NCBI RefSeq assembly: GCF_000219125.1 | Contig: NZ_AFGF01000234.1 | Coordinates: 1-64,000, forward strand | Direction: 5' to 3' | From: Acetonema longum DSM 6540 | GTDB taxonomy: Bacteria; Bacillota; Negativicutes; Sporomusales; Acetonemataceae | DNA: 64,000 bases | Part shown: positions 44,356-52,388 of the stretch, one piece after another | Position numbering within the stretch: the first letter of the stretch is position 1 | Layout of the letters: each line of letters begins with the position of its first letter | Translations under genes and position numbers: made by a program | Notes under the pieces: generated by a model | Told to the model about the DNA's origin: nothing | Databases searched by the model: none | The model's input: the letters and a program-made list of their open reading frames with translations, nothing else

Positions 44356-44647
44356 AGATTCGAGACTACCGATGGATTTGACTCCTTCAGGACATAGTAT
44401 AGCGCAGAATGGGCCGAATGAAAAGGGAGAACATTGACGAGGGGTGTCGGTTCGCCGATATTATCGAAGATTTTCAGAAATAGCGGTATAAAATAATCTA
44501 AAAATCCCGAAAAAAGATAGGTTTTCCTTAAAATTAGGACTAATGACCTAGGCAAAAAAGACAGTAAAATTGTATAATGAAACAAATAAGATGATACTCT
44601 GATTATGAACGTGCGGGACCGATAGGATGGAATGGGAGGAACGAGGT
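44356..44647 (+). promoter_or_regulatory. Upstream region of the flagellar block with a possible promoter
   Basis: There is no gene in this AT-rich 290-base stretch. TATAAT at 44573-44578, with TAGGCA 18 bases upstream (44549-44554), is a possible vegetative promoter for yvyF and the genes after it. No convincing sigma-28 (TAAA...GCCGATAA) promoter is visible. Confidence 0.4.
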
Positions 44648-45064
44648 ATGGGGGTTAAATATTGCGCCGAATGTGGCAAACTGTGCGCTGATCATCCGAG
44701 CGGACTGTGCAATGCCTGTCAGCGGGTGGATGAAGAAAATGCCATCAAAGTTTACGAGTATCTGCGAGAAGTCAAAAGCGCCAGCATTGAAGAAATCCAT
44801 GAAGTTACCGGAGTCAAGCATAAAACCATTCTCCGGCTGATCAAGACCGGCCGGGTTGCTACGGACGCGGAGGTCGCAATCTCCTATCCGTGCGAAACTT
44901 GCGGCGAACCGATTACTGATGGTCGTCTGTGTCTCAAATGCAGCAAAAAAATGGCGGAACAAATGCGCAGCAAGGCCCAGGAAATGACCGACGCCTATCG
45001 GAACAAAATTACCCGGATGTACTATAATAACGCCAACGAAAAAGCCGAAGAAGAAAAAAAATAA
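44648..45064 (+). CDS. yvyF: Flagellar operon protein YvyF (TIGR03826-like)
   Basis: This 138-residue protein starts MGVKYCAECGKLCADHPSGLCNACQ and has a central helix-turn-helix-like EYLREVKSASIEEIHEVTGVKHKTILRLIKTGRV. A second zinc ribbon follows, CETCGEPITDGRLCLKC, with a charged helical tail. It is the first gene of the late flagellar block, exactly where YvyF lies in Bacillus subtilis (before flgM). Function is not well defined in the family; regulation is likely from the HTH. The start is chosen by GGAGGAACGAGG just upstream of 44648. Confidence 0.9.
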   Translation: MGVKYCAECGKLCADHPSGLCNACQRVDEENAIKVYEYLREVKSASIEEIHEVTGVKHKTILRLIKTGRVATDAEVAISYPCETCGEPITDGRLCLKCSKKMAEQMRSKAQEMTDAYRNKITRMYYNNANEKAEEEKK

Positions 45065-45084
45065 AAAAATTCCCGAAAACATGT

Positions 45085-45115
45085 CGGCAGGGGTTAATAT
45101 CCCTGCCGTTTTTTT
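45085..45115 (+). terminator. Intrinsic terminator between yvyF and flgM
   Basis: CGGCAGGG and CCCTGCCG form an eight-pair stem with an eight-base loop followed by seven T. It would uncouple yvyF from flgM, so flgM must have its own promoter or receive partial read-through. Confidence 0.85.
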
Positions 45116-45164
45116 CGATAATAGAAATGAATCAGGATTACAGTGTGGTGTGAGGTGTTAAAAG

Positions 45165-45464
45165 ATGATCATATCCGGCAAGCAAGTGCAGGATGTCCTG
45201 AAAGTATATACAGAACAAACTTCAGGCAAAACCAAATCCCCCGGCCGGTCTAACCCGGTGAGCGGCAAGCGGGATGAGGTTGTGCTGTCTTCGAAAGCCC
45301 ACGAGTTTGGCTCTGTGCTGCAGGCCTTGCAGGCCCTACCGGAAGTTCGCCCGGAAAGAGTAAAAGAAATTTCCGCAAAAATTGCCGATGGCAAATACCA
45401 GGTCAGTGCCGAGCAAATCGCCGATAAAATGATCGGACGCTCTATTATTGACCGGATTGTATAA
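45165..45464 (+). CDS. flgM: Anti-sigma-28 factor FlgM
   Basis: This is a 99-residue protein with the FlgM pattern: a flexible N-terminus, DEVVLSSKAHEFGSVLQAL, then VRPERVKEISAKIADGKYQVSAEQIADKMI, the sigma-binding helices, ending in RSIIDRIV. FlgM holds sigma-28 inactive until the hook is complete. Position ahead of flgN and flgK is standard. The ATG follows TGAGGTG. Confidence 0.95.
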   Translation: MIISGKQVQDVLKVYTEQTSGKTKSPGRSNPVSGKRDEVVLSSKAHEFGSVLQALQALPEVRPERVKEISAKIADGKYQVSAEQIADKMIGRSIIDRIV

Positions 45465-45478
45465 AGGAGGACTATAAC

Positions 45479-45964
45479 GTGTGGGATAAATTGGTTGATT
45501 CTTTAACGGATATGCTGGAAACCTATCGCGCCGTCTTAGTTCTCAGCCGGCAGAAAAGTCAGCTTTTATCAACCGGCAAAGCGCCCGAACTGGATAACCT
45601 GACCAAACAGATGGAACCTCTGGTCCTGCACATCGGCAAGCTGGAGACGCTCAGAGAAAAGACAGTGGCCGAAATTGCCCAGGCGCAAAAAGTAGATATG
45701 GCCGCGTTGACGATGGATGCCATCCAGACGCTGGCCGGTCCTGAGATAGCCGCCAAACTGAAAACCATTGAAAATGAATTTAAAATTGTCATGAAGGAAT
45801 TGGAGCCTCTGAACCGGTTGAACATGGAACTTGCCCAGCAGGCTCTGACCTATACCAACTTCATGATTAACTTTATGGCCCAGAATGCGGCCGGCAGCAA
45901 TTATGCCGGCAAAGGACAGACGGAAACCATGGTCAACCGGAGAATGTTTGACCACAAAGTCTGA
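45479..45964 (+). CDS. flgN: FlgN-type flagellar export chaperone
   Basis: This 161-residue, almost wholly helical protein begins MWDKLVDSLTDMLETYRAVLVLSRQKSQLLSTGKAPELDNLTKQMEPLVLHIGKLETLREKTV, the FlgN signature arrangement. FlgN binds the hook-associated proteins FlgK and FlgL for export, and both are encoded directly downstream. GTG start at 45479 after AAGGAGG. It is 14 bases after flgM. Confidence 0.92.
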   Translation: MWDKLVDSLTDMLETYRAVLVLSRQKSQLLSTGKAPELDNLTKQMEPLVLHIGKLETLREKTVAEIAQAQKVDMAALTMDAIQTLAGPEIAAKLKTIENEFKIVMKELEPLNRLNMELAQQALTYTNFMINFMAQNAAGSNYAGKGQTETMVNRRMFDHKV

Positions 45965-46019
45965 ATGAACCAAAGAAGCGAATGTTGCAGACGATTATTT
46001 TCAATAAGGAGTTGGAACA

Positions 46020-47918
46020 ATGCGATCTACTTTCGGCGGATTAGGAACGATGGTCCGGGGTCTGAACACCCAACAGGTGGCCTTGGAAACTATGGGACAT
46101 AATATTGCCAATGCTAACACCCCTGGCTATTCCCGGCAAAGGGCCAACATGACTACAACCTACCCCCAGACAATATACGGGCAGGGCGGCACATTCCAGA
46201 TAGGGACCGGCGTGTCGGTGCAATCGGTGACCCGCATACGGGATGCCTTTACCGATAAACAAATGTGGGCTCAGTTGAAAAGCCTGGGATATGCCAATGC
46301 AAAAAGCGACGCTCTGGCGCGGGTTGAAGACGTTTACCGCGAGCCCACCGACCTGGGGCTGCAGGCTCTGATGGACAAGTTCTGGTCGGCCTGGAAGACC
46401 GTGGCCGACAACCCTGCCGACCTGGGAGGACGCACGGTGCTGCGCGAGCAGGGCGTAGCCCTGGCGAACGCTATTCAGACATCAGCCAAGGACCTTGATA
46501 ATCTTATCTCCGACATTAACTCGACGATCAAGCAGAAAGTTACCCGCGTCAATGAGATCTCGGAAGAAATCCTGGCATTGAACAAACAAATTTCCCGGAT
46601 TGAAATGGGCGACCTGGATCATGCCAACGATCTCCGGGACCGGCGCGACCTGCTGGTAGACGAGCTTTCTCAACTGACTGGCGCGCAGGTCACTGAAGAC
46701 GCAAAAGGCAATTATATTATTCAGGCGGGAGGCGCTACGCTGGTCGATGCGAGAAATACGACCAAGCTGAAATATAAGGAAATTACGCCGGGACTGGAGC
46801 CTACTGATGCCGATTATGGCTTTGTCCGCACCACGATTATCGTCGACTCGCCCGGCCCGGAAGTGCTTGCGAATTTTTCCGGCGGTGAACTCAAAGGACT
46901 CATTGAAAGCCGCGATGTGGACGCGAAAAATGAACTGGATAACATCTCCACAATGTCGAAGTTTTTGCTGAAAGAATTCAACCTCATTCACCGCGTCGGC
47001 TACGGCCGGGATGACTCTACCGCATATAATTTCTTTGGCGCGCAGCAAACCGCTGCTCCTGCTAACGACAATTACACGGATGCCGCAAACTGGGCCGCCT
47101 TATTCGGCACCGCCACTCCGACCGACGGCGATTGGATTAAAGCTCTGACCGTTAATAAGGATTTATTCGATGAGGTCAGCGGTCTGGACCGTATCGCGGC
47201 AAAGACCGCGAACAGTACAGATCTGAGCGTCGGCCAGTCAGATCCGAATAGCGGCGCGGCCACGGTCGGCGGCAGCTACAGCGGTTCACAAACAAAAGAT
47301 TTTGAGGTGTACATCATCGGCAGGGATGCTTCCGGTCGGGTAACTGCTGTGGAATACCGGACCCGGACCAACGGGGGAGCCTGGAGCGGTTTGGCGACTG
47401 CCACGGCCACCACGACCTCTGATCCGTATCTGTTTACACTAAGCGATAACATGACTATTCGGATTGCCACCGATCCGGACAATACCCTGGGCGCAGCGGG
47501 TTCGATGGCTGGAGACAGGTACAGCTTCACCGTATCCCAGGGCTACGCCAGCGGCGATAACGCCCTGCGTCTGGCCGAGGCCCTGCGCAGTGATGTGCGG
47601 GATACTATTGATTCGATTGATCCTGCGTTTACTGACTTCACCTTTGGCACCGGCATTTCCCTGAACAACTTCTACAAATCCGCCATCGGCACTCTGGGAG
47701 TACAGGCTGAAGAGGCGATCACCCTGGTAGAGCGCCAGGAACTGGTGGTCAGCCAGGTGGACGTGTGGCGCCAGTCGGTTTCCGGTGTGAATATGGACGA
47801 AGAAATGACGGACATGATCCGTTTCCAAAAGGCCTATAACGCGGCATCCCGGGTCGTGACCTCGATTGACGAGATGCTGGACAAACTGATCAACAGCACC
47901 GGCATCGTCGGCAGATAA
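46020..47918 (+). CDS. flgK: Flagellar hook-associated protein 1
   Basis: FlgK forms the first junction between hook and filament. The 632-residue protein has the N-terminal rod/hook D0 region (TFGGLGTMVRGLNTQQVALETMGHNIANANTPGYSRQR), long coiled D1 helices, a variable Ser/Thr/Gly-rich middle (about residues 330-510), and the C-terminal D0 helix SGVNMDEEMTDMIRFQKAYNAASRVVTSIDEMLDKLIN. AAGGAG precedes the ATG. It lies between the FlgN chaperone gene and flgL in the standard order. Confidence 0.97.
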   Translation: MRSTFGGLGTMVRGLNTQQVALETMGHNIANANTPGYSRQRANMTTTYPQTIYGQGGTFQIGTGVSVQSVTRIRDAFTDKQMWAQLKSLGYANAKSDALARVEDVYREPTDLGLQALMDKFWSAWKTVADNPADLGGRTVLREQGVALANAIQTSAKDLDNLISDINSTIKQKVTRVNEISEEILALNKQISRIEMGDLDHANDLRDRRDLLVDELSQLTGAQVTEDAKGNYIIQAGGATLVDARNTTKLKYKEITPGLEPTDADYGFVRTTIIVDSPGPEVLANFSGGELKGLIESRDVDAKNELDNISTMSKFLLKEFNLIHRVGYGRDDSTAYNFFGAQQTAAPANDNYTDAANWAALFGTATPTDGDWIKALTVNKDLFDEVSGLDRIAAKTANSTDLSVGQSDPNSGAATVGGSYSGSQTKDFEVYIIGRDASGRVTAVEYRTRTNGGAWSGLATATATTTSDPYLFTLSDNMTIRIATDPDNTLGAAGSMAGDRYSFTVSQGYASGDNALRLAEALRSDVRDTIDSIDPAFTDFTFGTGISLNNFYKSAIGTLGVQAEEAITLVERQELVVSQVDVWRQSVSGVNMDEEMTDMIRFQKAYNAASRVVTSIDEMLDKLINSTGIVGR

Positions 47919-47930
47919 GGAGGATAAATC

Positions 47931-49205
47931 ATGCGTATCAGCAATAATATGTCAGTCAGCAACCATCTGCGCAATTTAAATAAGACCACCGTACGTCAGT
48001 ATCAGCTTCAACAGCAGCTGGCCGACGGGAAGACGCTTCACCGTCCATCGGACAATCCTATCAAAACCGTGCGCAGTCTGACCTTCCATACTGGCTTGAA
48101 CACAAATACCAAACTTACTGAATCCAACCGGGACGCCTTATCCTGGATGAACAACTCCGATACCGCCATGAATGACATGAGCACCATCATGATCCGGGTC
48201 AAAGAACTGGTGGTCCAGGCCGGCAACCCCAACCCTGACATGGCTCTGAATGCCATCGGCAATCAGATCGACACCTTGATTAACGAACTTGTGACTCTGG
48301 GCAACAGCAAGGTCGGCGACCGGTATTTGTTCGCCGGTCAAAGTGATCATGTCCAGCCTTTCAGGCGCGAGATCGTCAACGGTCAGGACACGGTGGTGTA
48401 TTGCGGCGACCTGAATAAAATAGCCATGCGTCTCCAGACCGGCACGATCGATCCCTATCAGGACAGTGTCGGTCTGAACGGAGCCGAGCTGTTCGGGCCT
48501 CTGACCATGGTGGAGGACACTGCGAATCCTGGTACATATAAAGCCACCTGCGATGTCTTTACCAATTTGATCCGGATTAAAGACGTGCTGCAAGACATGC
48601 CGTCCAAATCGTCCATCGCTGTGAGCAGCAACGCGGCGGTTAACGCTGAAAGCACCGTGAGCGGTTATCCGTCCACCGGGGTTACCACGGAATATGAGAT
48701 CAGAATAGATGCTGTCACCGCCGGTAATGTTACCGGTGTGAGTTACCGCAAAAAGGGCGACGCTGACTGGATTTCAGGCATAACCCCTGACGCCGACGGC
48801 AAGTTTGCCCTGCCCGACGGAGTCAGTGTCCAGATCGGCGATGATGCGGCCAACGCGGTAAATGATATTATCAGCGTGACCGCCTATCCCGGCAGCGGCA
48901 CCAAGATGGTGGACGGCAACGGCGTTGGCTTTGTGAATTATGAAGGCCTGGCCAATGTGGACACCGCTCATGACGCCCTGCTGAAGTCCGTTACTCGCCT
49001 GGGAGCCCGCATGTCCTTCTATGAAATGATGGAAAATGTGTTTGCCGACAACGATCTTCAGCTTTCCGACGACATCGCGAAAAATGAAGACGTGGACTGG
49101 GCTAGAGCGTTAATTGATTTTCAGACCAATGAAAATCTCTATCGCACCTCTTTGGCAATAGGCGCCCGGATCATTCCGCCATCCCTGGTCGACTTCTTGT
49201 CTTAG
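47931..49205 (+). CDS. flgL: Flagellar hook-associated protein 3
   Basis: FlgL forms the second hook-filament junction layer. The flagellin-like N-terminus reads MRISNNMSVSNHLRNLNKTTVRQYQLQQQLADGKTLHRPSDNPIKTVRSL, with GNSKVGDRYLFAGQ in the middle. The C-terminal helix is WARALIDFQTNENLYRTSLAIGARIIPPSLVDFL. At 424 residues it is somewhat longer than many because of a central insert around residues 225-320. AAGGAGG precedes the ATG, 12 bases after flgK. Confidence 0.96.
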   Translation: MRISNNMSVSNHLRNLNKTTVRQYQLQQQLADGKTLHRPSDNPIKTVRSLTFHTGLNTNTKLTESNRDALSWMNNSDTAMNDMSTIMIRVKELVVQAGNPNPDMALNAIGNQIDTLINELVTLGNSKVGDRYLFAGQSDHVQPFRREIVNGQDTVVYCGDLNKIAMRLQTGTIDPYQDSVGLNGAELFGPLTMVEDTANPGTYKATCDVFTNLIRIKDVLQDMPSKSSIAVSSNAAVNAESTVSGYPSTGVTTEYEIRIDAVTAGNVTGVSYRKKGDADWISGITPDADGKFALPDGVSVQIGDDAANAVNDIISVTAYPGSGTKMVDGNGVGFVNYEGLANVDTAHDALLKSVTRLGARMSFYEMMENVFADNDLQLSDDIAKNEDVDWARALIDFQTNENLYRTSLAIGARIIPPSLVDFLS

Positions 49206-49270
49206 CGCCCGGATATTCCGCCGCCCTTGACGATTTTGTCCAATTACAGTATGGATTGCGAGGGAACAGC

Positions 49271-49837
49271 ATGTTGCGCATCCGGATTGAAACCCAACAA
49301 GGCCAGTTACAGATGCAGATCAAAGAACCGGCCATCGACCTATCCGTCAGAAGAGCGGAAATCCAGCTCGACCCCGAGAACTCCCAACTGCAGATGCGTT
49401 CCACTGAAGGTCAGCTGGATATTGACCAAAGCCAATGCTGGTACGCCCACGGCATCAAAACTGCCGGGCAGTTCACGGAAGATATAGCGCGGGCCTCACA
49501 GCAAAAAGCCCTGGCGGCGATTGCTGAGATTTCCTCCGACGGCGAGCGCATGTCTCATATTGAAAACAAGCAGAACATGATTGCCCAACTGGCGAAGGAA
49601 GCGTTGGATAGTCCGCAAAAACAGCTCACTCTGAGGGCCAAGCCCCGTCCCAAAATGGACTATCGTCCGGGAAAACTGGCCATCAGCTTTACGAAACCAT
49701 CGGTGAATGCCCGGTTCCTCCCCGGCGATGTGGCTCTCACCCTTAACCGGGGGGATGTGCGGGGAGAGGTCAACCCGCGTCCCGATGTTCGGATCTGGAC
49801 AGTGGAAAGCAAGGGATCTTTGGATATTCAGACATGA
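49271..49837 (+). CDS. yviE: YviE/DUF6470 family protein
   Basis: This 188-residue protein starts MLRIRIETQQGQLQMQIKEPAIDLSVRRAEIQLDPENSQLQM, with repeated short strands (QLQMQI, LQMRS, LDIDQ). A helical middle follows, then a strand-rich end ending SLDIQT. In Bacillus its counterpart YviE lies in the same place between flgL and fliW. Function is unknown. GAGGG sits six bases before the ATG at 49271; a TTG at 49256 is also open. Confidence 0.85.
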   Translation: MLRIRIETQQGQLQMQIKEPAIDLSVRRAEIQLDPENSQLQMRSTEGQLDIDQSQCWYAHGIKTAGQFTEDIARASQQKALAAIAEISSDGERMSHIENKQNMIAQLAKEALDSPQKQLTLRAKPRPKMDYRPGKLAISFTKPSVNARFLPGDVALTLNRGDVRGEVNPRPDVRIWTVESKGSLDIQT

Positions 49838-49969
49838 ACGTGAAGGCGGGTCGACAGGACCCGTCTTCCTTGTATTTTTTACTGGCTGTTCGATCTTAGG
49901 TAAGGTATAATAGCGGATAGGATATGCCATAAAAATGCAAAGAACGATCATTTATACGAGGTGAACAAT

Positions 49970-50431
49970 ATGAGTCTGACGCGGATTCGTTCCGCCCGCT
50001 TCGGCGACATCGAAGTCCCCCAGGAAACCATCCTGAAATTCCCCCACGGTATGCCAGGATTTCCCGAGGAAAAACAATTTGCCGTCCTACCTTACGGTCC
50101 CGACAGCCCCTTTGTCTTTTTGCAGTCTGTCACGGAACCTCAGCTGACCTTTTTGCTGGTAGAAGCCTTCCCGGTGTTCCGGGACTACAGCTTTGAAATT
50201 GATGACCGGCTAGGCGCGGAGATGGGGCTGTCCGCTGACAATACCCCCCAGATATTCAACATCGTAACGGTGCCGGCCAACCCCGCCGACATGACCGCAA
50301 ACCTGCTGGCGCCGGTCATCGTCAACTGGCGGGACCGGCTGGCGGTGCAGTATGTCTTGGAGAAATCCCCCTACACTACCCGCCACCGCATTTTTCCTGA
50401 AGGCACTCAGTGGCCCAAGGGGGGAGAGTAA
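49970..50431 (+). CDS. fliW: Flagellar assembly factor FliW
   Basis: This 153-residue protein contains FGDIEVPQETILKFPHGMPGFPEEKQFAVLP, SVTEPQLTFLLVEAFPVFRDYSFEI and ADMTANLLAPVIVN, the FliW signature. In Bacillus subtilis FliW binds either flagellin or CsrA. When flagellin is exported, FliW is freed to capture CsrA and relieve flagellin translation. It is adjacent to csrA and flagellin here, conserving that circuit. GAGG is eight bases before the chosen ATG at 49970; a GTG at 49961 is in frame. Confidence 0.95.
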   Translation: MSLTRIRSARFGDIEVPQETILKFPHGMPGFPEEKQFAVLPYGPDSPFVFLQSVTEPQLTFLLVEAFPVFRDYSFEIDDRLGAEMGLSADNTPQIFNIVTVPANPADMTANLLAPVIVNWRDRLAVQYVLEKSPYTTRHRIFPEGTQWPKGGE

Positions 50432-50435
50432 AAAA

Positions 50436-50663
50436 ATGTTGGCCTTGACGCGAAAAATTGGTGAGAGAATTGTCATCGGCGACGAAATCGTCATCACGGT
50501 GGTGGACGTCAAGGGCGATAACATCCGCCTGGCCATCGACGCGCCGAAAGACGTGAAAATATACCGGGGCGAACTTTACGACGCTATTGCGGCAGAAAAT
50601 AAACAAGCCGCCACAACCCTGCAGCGGGAAGACCTGGGTCTTTTGAAACAGTTTCGGAAATAG
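50436..50663 (+). CDS. csrA: Carbon storage regulator CsrA
   Basis: This 75-residue RNA-binding protein starts MLALTRKIGERIVIGDEIVITVVDVKGDNIRLAIDAPKDVKIYRGELYDAI, the complete CsrA fold, with a slightly longer C-terminus (QREDLGLLKQFRK). CsrA dimers bind GGA motifs in mRNA leaders and block translation. The start is four bases after the fliW stop with GGGGGAGAG upstream. The next gene is flagellin, whose leader contains GGA-loop hairpins, so flagellin is the expected target. Confidence 0.95.
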   Translation: MLALTRKIGERIVIGDEIVITVVDVKGDNIRLAIDAPKDVKIYRGELYDAIAAENKQAATTLQREDLGLLKQFRK

Positions 50664-50774
50664 AATGCAGCAATCTTGAAATATGTCTTAAATTGACGTA
50701 TGATCACGGAAAAAGAAAATATAGCGGACAATTTGACCGAAATTAGCAAAATTTTACCCATAACCTGACTTAAT

Positions 50775-50912
50775 AGACCGGAAGGGTCTCACGATATATT
50801 TATTGAGAATATACATGGACAGGTCATCTGGCGGCCGATGGCTGACCTGTCCGGATATTCATCAAACCGGGCACGGATGCCTGGCAATAAAATTCAAGGA
50901 GGAAGCAATCTC
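50775..50912 (+). promoter_or_regulatory. Flagellin leader with probable CsrA sites
   Basis: Two hairpins display GGA in the loop: AGACC-GGAAG-GGTCT (50775-50789) and GGCA-CGGA-TGCC (50870-50881). The Shine-Dalgarno AAGGAGGAAG just before ATG 50913 is a further GGA site. Between them GGACAGGTCA (50817-50826) and TGACCTGTCC (50843-50852) form a perfect ten-pair stem. The layout of an upstream loop site plus the ribosome site is that of the CsrA-controlled hag leader in Bacillus. The transcription start is unknown, so the first hairpin may not be transcribed. Confidence 0.6.
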
Positions 50913-52184
50913 ATGATTATCAACCACAATATTCCTGCCCAGAACACTTACAACCGCTTGACTTTCAACAACTCTCAGGTCAGCAAATCCCTGGAAAAAC
51001 TGTCTTCCGGTCTCCGCATCAACCGCGCTGGCGACGACGCTGCCGGTTTGGCGATTTCGGAAAAAATGCGCGGCCAGATCCGTGGCCTGGATCAGGCAGT
51101 CCGCAACTCGCAGGACGGCATTTCACTGATTCAAACCGGTGAAGGTGCCCTGAATGAAGTTCACTCTATGCTTCTCCGTATGCGCGAACTGGCTGTACAG
51201 GCCGGCAACGACACTAATACTGACAGCGACCGGGCTCACCTGCAGAACGAAGTTAACCAGTTACTGGACGAAATTGATCGTGTTTCCAATACCACTGAGT
51301 TCAATACTCGCAAGCTGCTGAGCGGCGAAGTGGTTTCCATTCATGACGAAGTCAAAGGCACCATGAATATTTCCAAAAACACCGCAGCTGATATTACCTT
51401 TAGTGTTGGAGCTTCCGTTGGTGGTCCTGAAAACACGGTAGTTGCAAAAGGTGCTGTCGGTCACGGTGCATTTACAATTACCCGTACTGGTTCTGCCAAT
51501 ACTCAAGCATCGATTGAAGTAGCCACCGGCAGTGCCTCTATGTGGGATATTCGCGACCAGTGGGGCAATAAAGTTAGTGGCAACGTTACCATTACTTATG
51601 GCGGTGCTAGTATTGGTGCCGGCTCTTCTGTTACCATTACAATTGCCGCAGGTGCTAGCCTGGTTTCCGGCAGCGCTGTAACAGTTCACCTGAGCAGCAT
51701 TAGCAAATTCAAAGCCGGCGACAGCTTCAGCATTGTCACCACGGCAAGAGAAGCGGCTGAGGGTGATGTTGCAAAAGCCATGACCCTGCAGATCGGCGCC
51801 AACTCCGGTCAGACCATGAATGTCGGTTTCGCTGATACCAGCGCTACCGCTCTGAAACTCAAAGCCGAAACCGGCGACAATAAGATTAACCTTACCACTA
51901 AGTACGCTGCCAGCGCTTCTTTGACCTTGGTTGACCAGGCGGCCGAAAAGATCTCCGGCATCCGGGCTTCTCTGGGCGCCGCTCAGAACCGTCTGGAGCA
52001 CACTGTCAATAACCTCAGCACCACCAGCGAGAACCTCGGCGCTTCCGAGTCCCGCGTCCGCGACGTAGACATGGCCAAGCAAATGACTCAGTTCACCAAG
52101 GACAACATCCTGGTGCAGTCGGCTACTGCCATGTTGGCCCAAGCCAACCAAACCCCGCAAAGCGTATTGCAACTGCTGCAATAA
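50913..52184 (+). CDS. hag: Flagellin
   Basis: This 423-residue filament protein begins MIINHNIPAQNTYNRLTFNNSQVSKSLEKLSSGLRINRAGDDAAGLAISEKMRGQIRGL and ends NILVQSATAMLAQANQTPQSVLQLLQ, the conserved D0/D1 parts that form the filament core and the export signal. The central region (about residues 150-300) is rich in Ser, Thr, Gly and Ala with repeated short strands, which suits surface exposure and O-glycosylation. The start is set by AAGGAGG before 50913. Glycosylation genes follow directly. Confidence 0.96.
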   Translation: MIINHNIPAQNTYNRLTFNNSQVSKSLEKLSSGLRINRAGDDAAGLAISEKMRGQIRGLDQAVRNSQDGISLIQTGEGALNEVHSMLLRMRELAVQAGNDTNTDSDRAHLQNEVNQLLDEIDRVSNTTEFNTRKLLSGEVVSIHDEVKGTMNISKNTAADITFSVGASVGGPENTVVAKGAVGHGAFTITRTGSANTQASIEVATGSASMWDIRDQWGNKVSGNVTITYGGASIGAGSSVTITIAAGASLVSGSAVTVHLSSISKFKAGDSFSIVTTAREAAEGDVAKAMTLQIGANSGQTMNVGFADTSATALKLKAETGDNKINLTTKYAASASLTLVDQAAEKISGIRASLGAAQNRLEHTVNNLSTTSENLGASESRVRDVDMAKQMTQFTKDNILVQSATAMLAQANQTPQSVLQLLQ

Positions 52185-52211
52185 GCGCGCTATCAATCCA
52201 TTTGTTTGTAA

Positions 52212-52240
52212 TGGACCGGCATTTGCCGGTCCATTTTGTT
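52212..52240 (+). terminator. Intrinsic terminator after flagellin
   Basis: TGGACCGGCA and TGCCGGTCCA pair perfectly around TT, followed by TTTTGTT. It closes the flagellin transcript before the glycosylation island. Confidence 0.9.
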
Positions 52241-52388
52241 GTATTGAGGAGAAAAGTAATCTATGATCGGAATTTTAACAGCAAAACCATAGCAAAGCGA
52301 AAGGAAAAATGCAGTTTTTTAGCGAATTTTAACACAATGTTGGAATTGAATTTGAATTAGACTGATTTCACTACAGGATGGTGTCAGC

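Noticed and set aside
44121-44585. A minus-strand frame crossing the repeat and the flagellar upstream region
   Set aside because: It overlaps the HD-GYP start in another frame, reads through the palindromic repeat, and resembles no protein.
51261-52196. A 311-codon minus-strand frame opposite flagellin
   Set aside because: Shadow of the low-complexity flagellin centre; no start signal.
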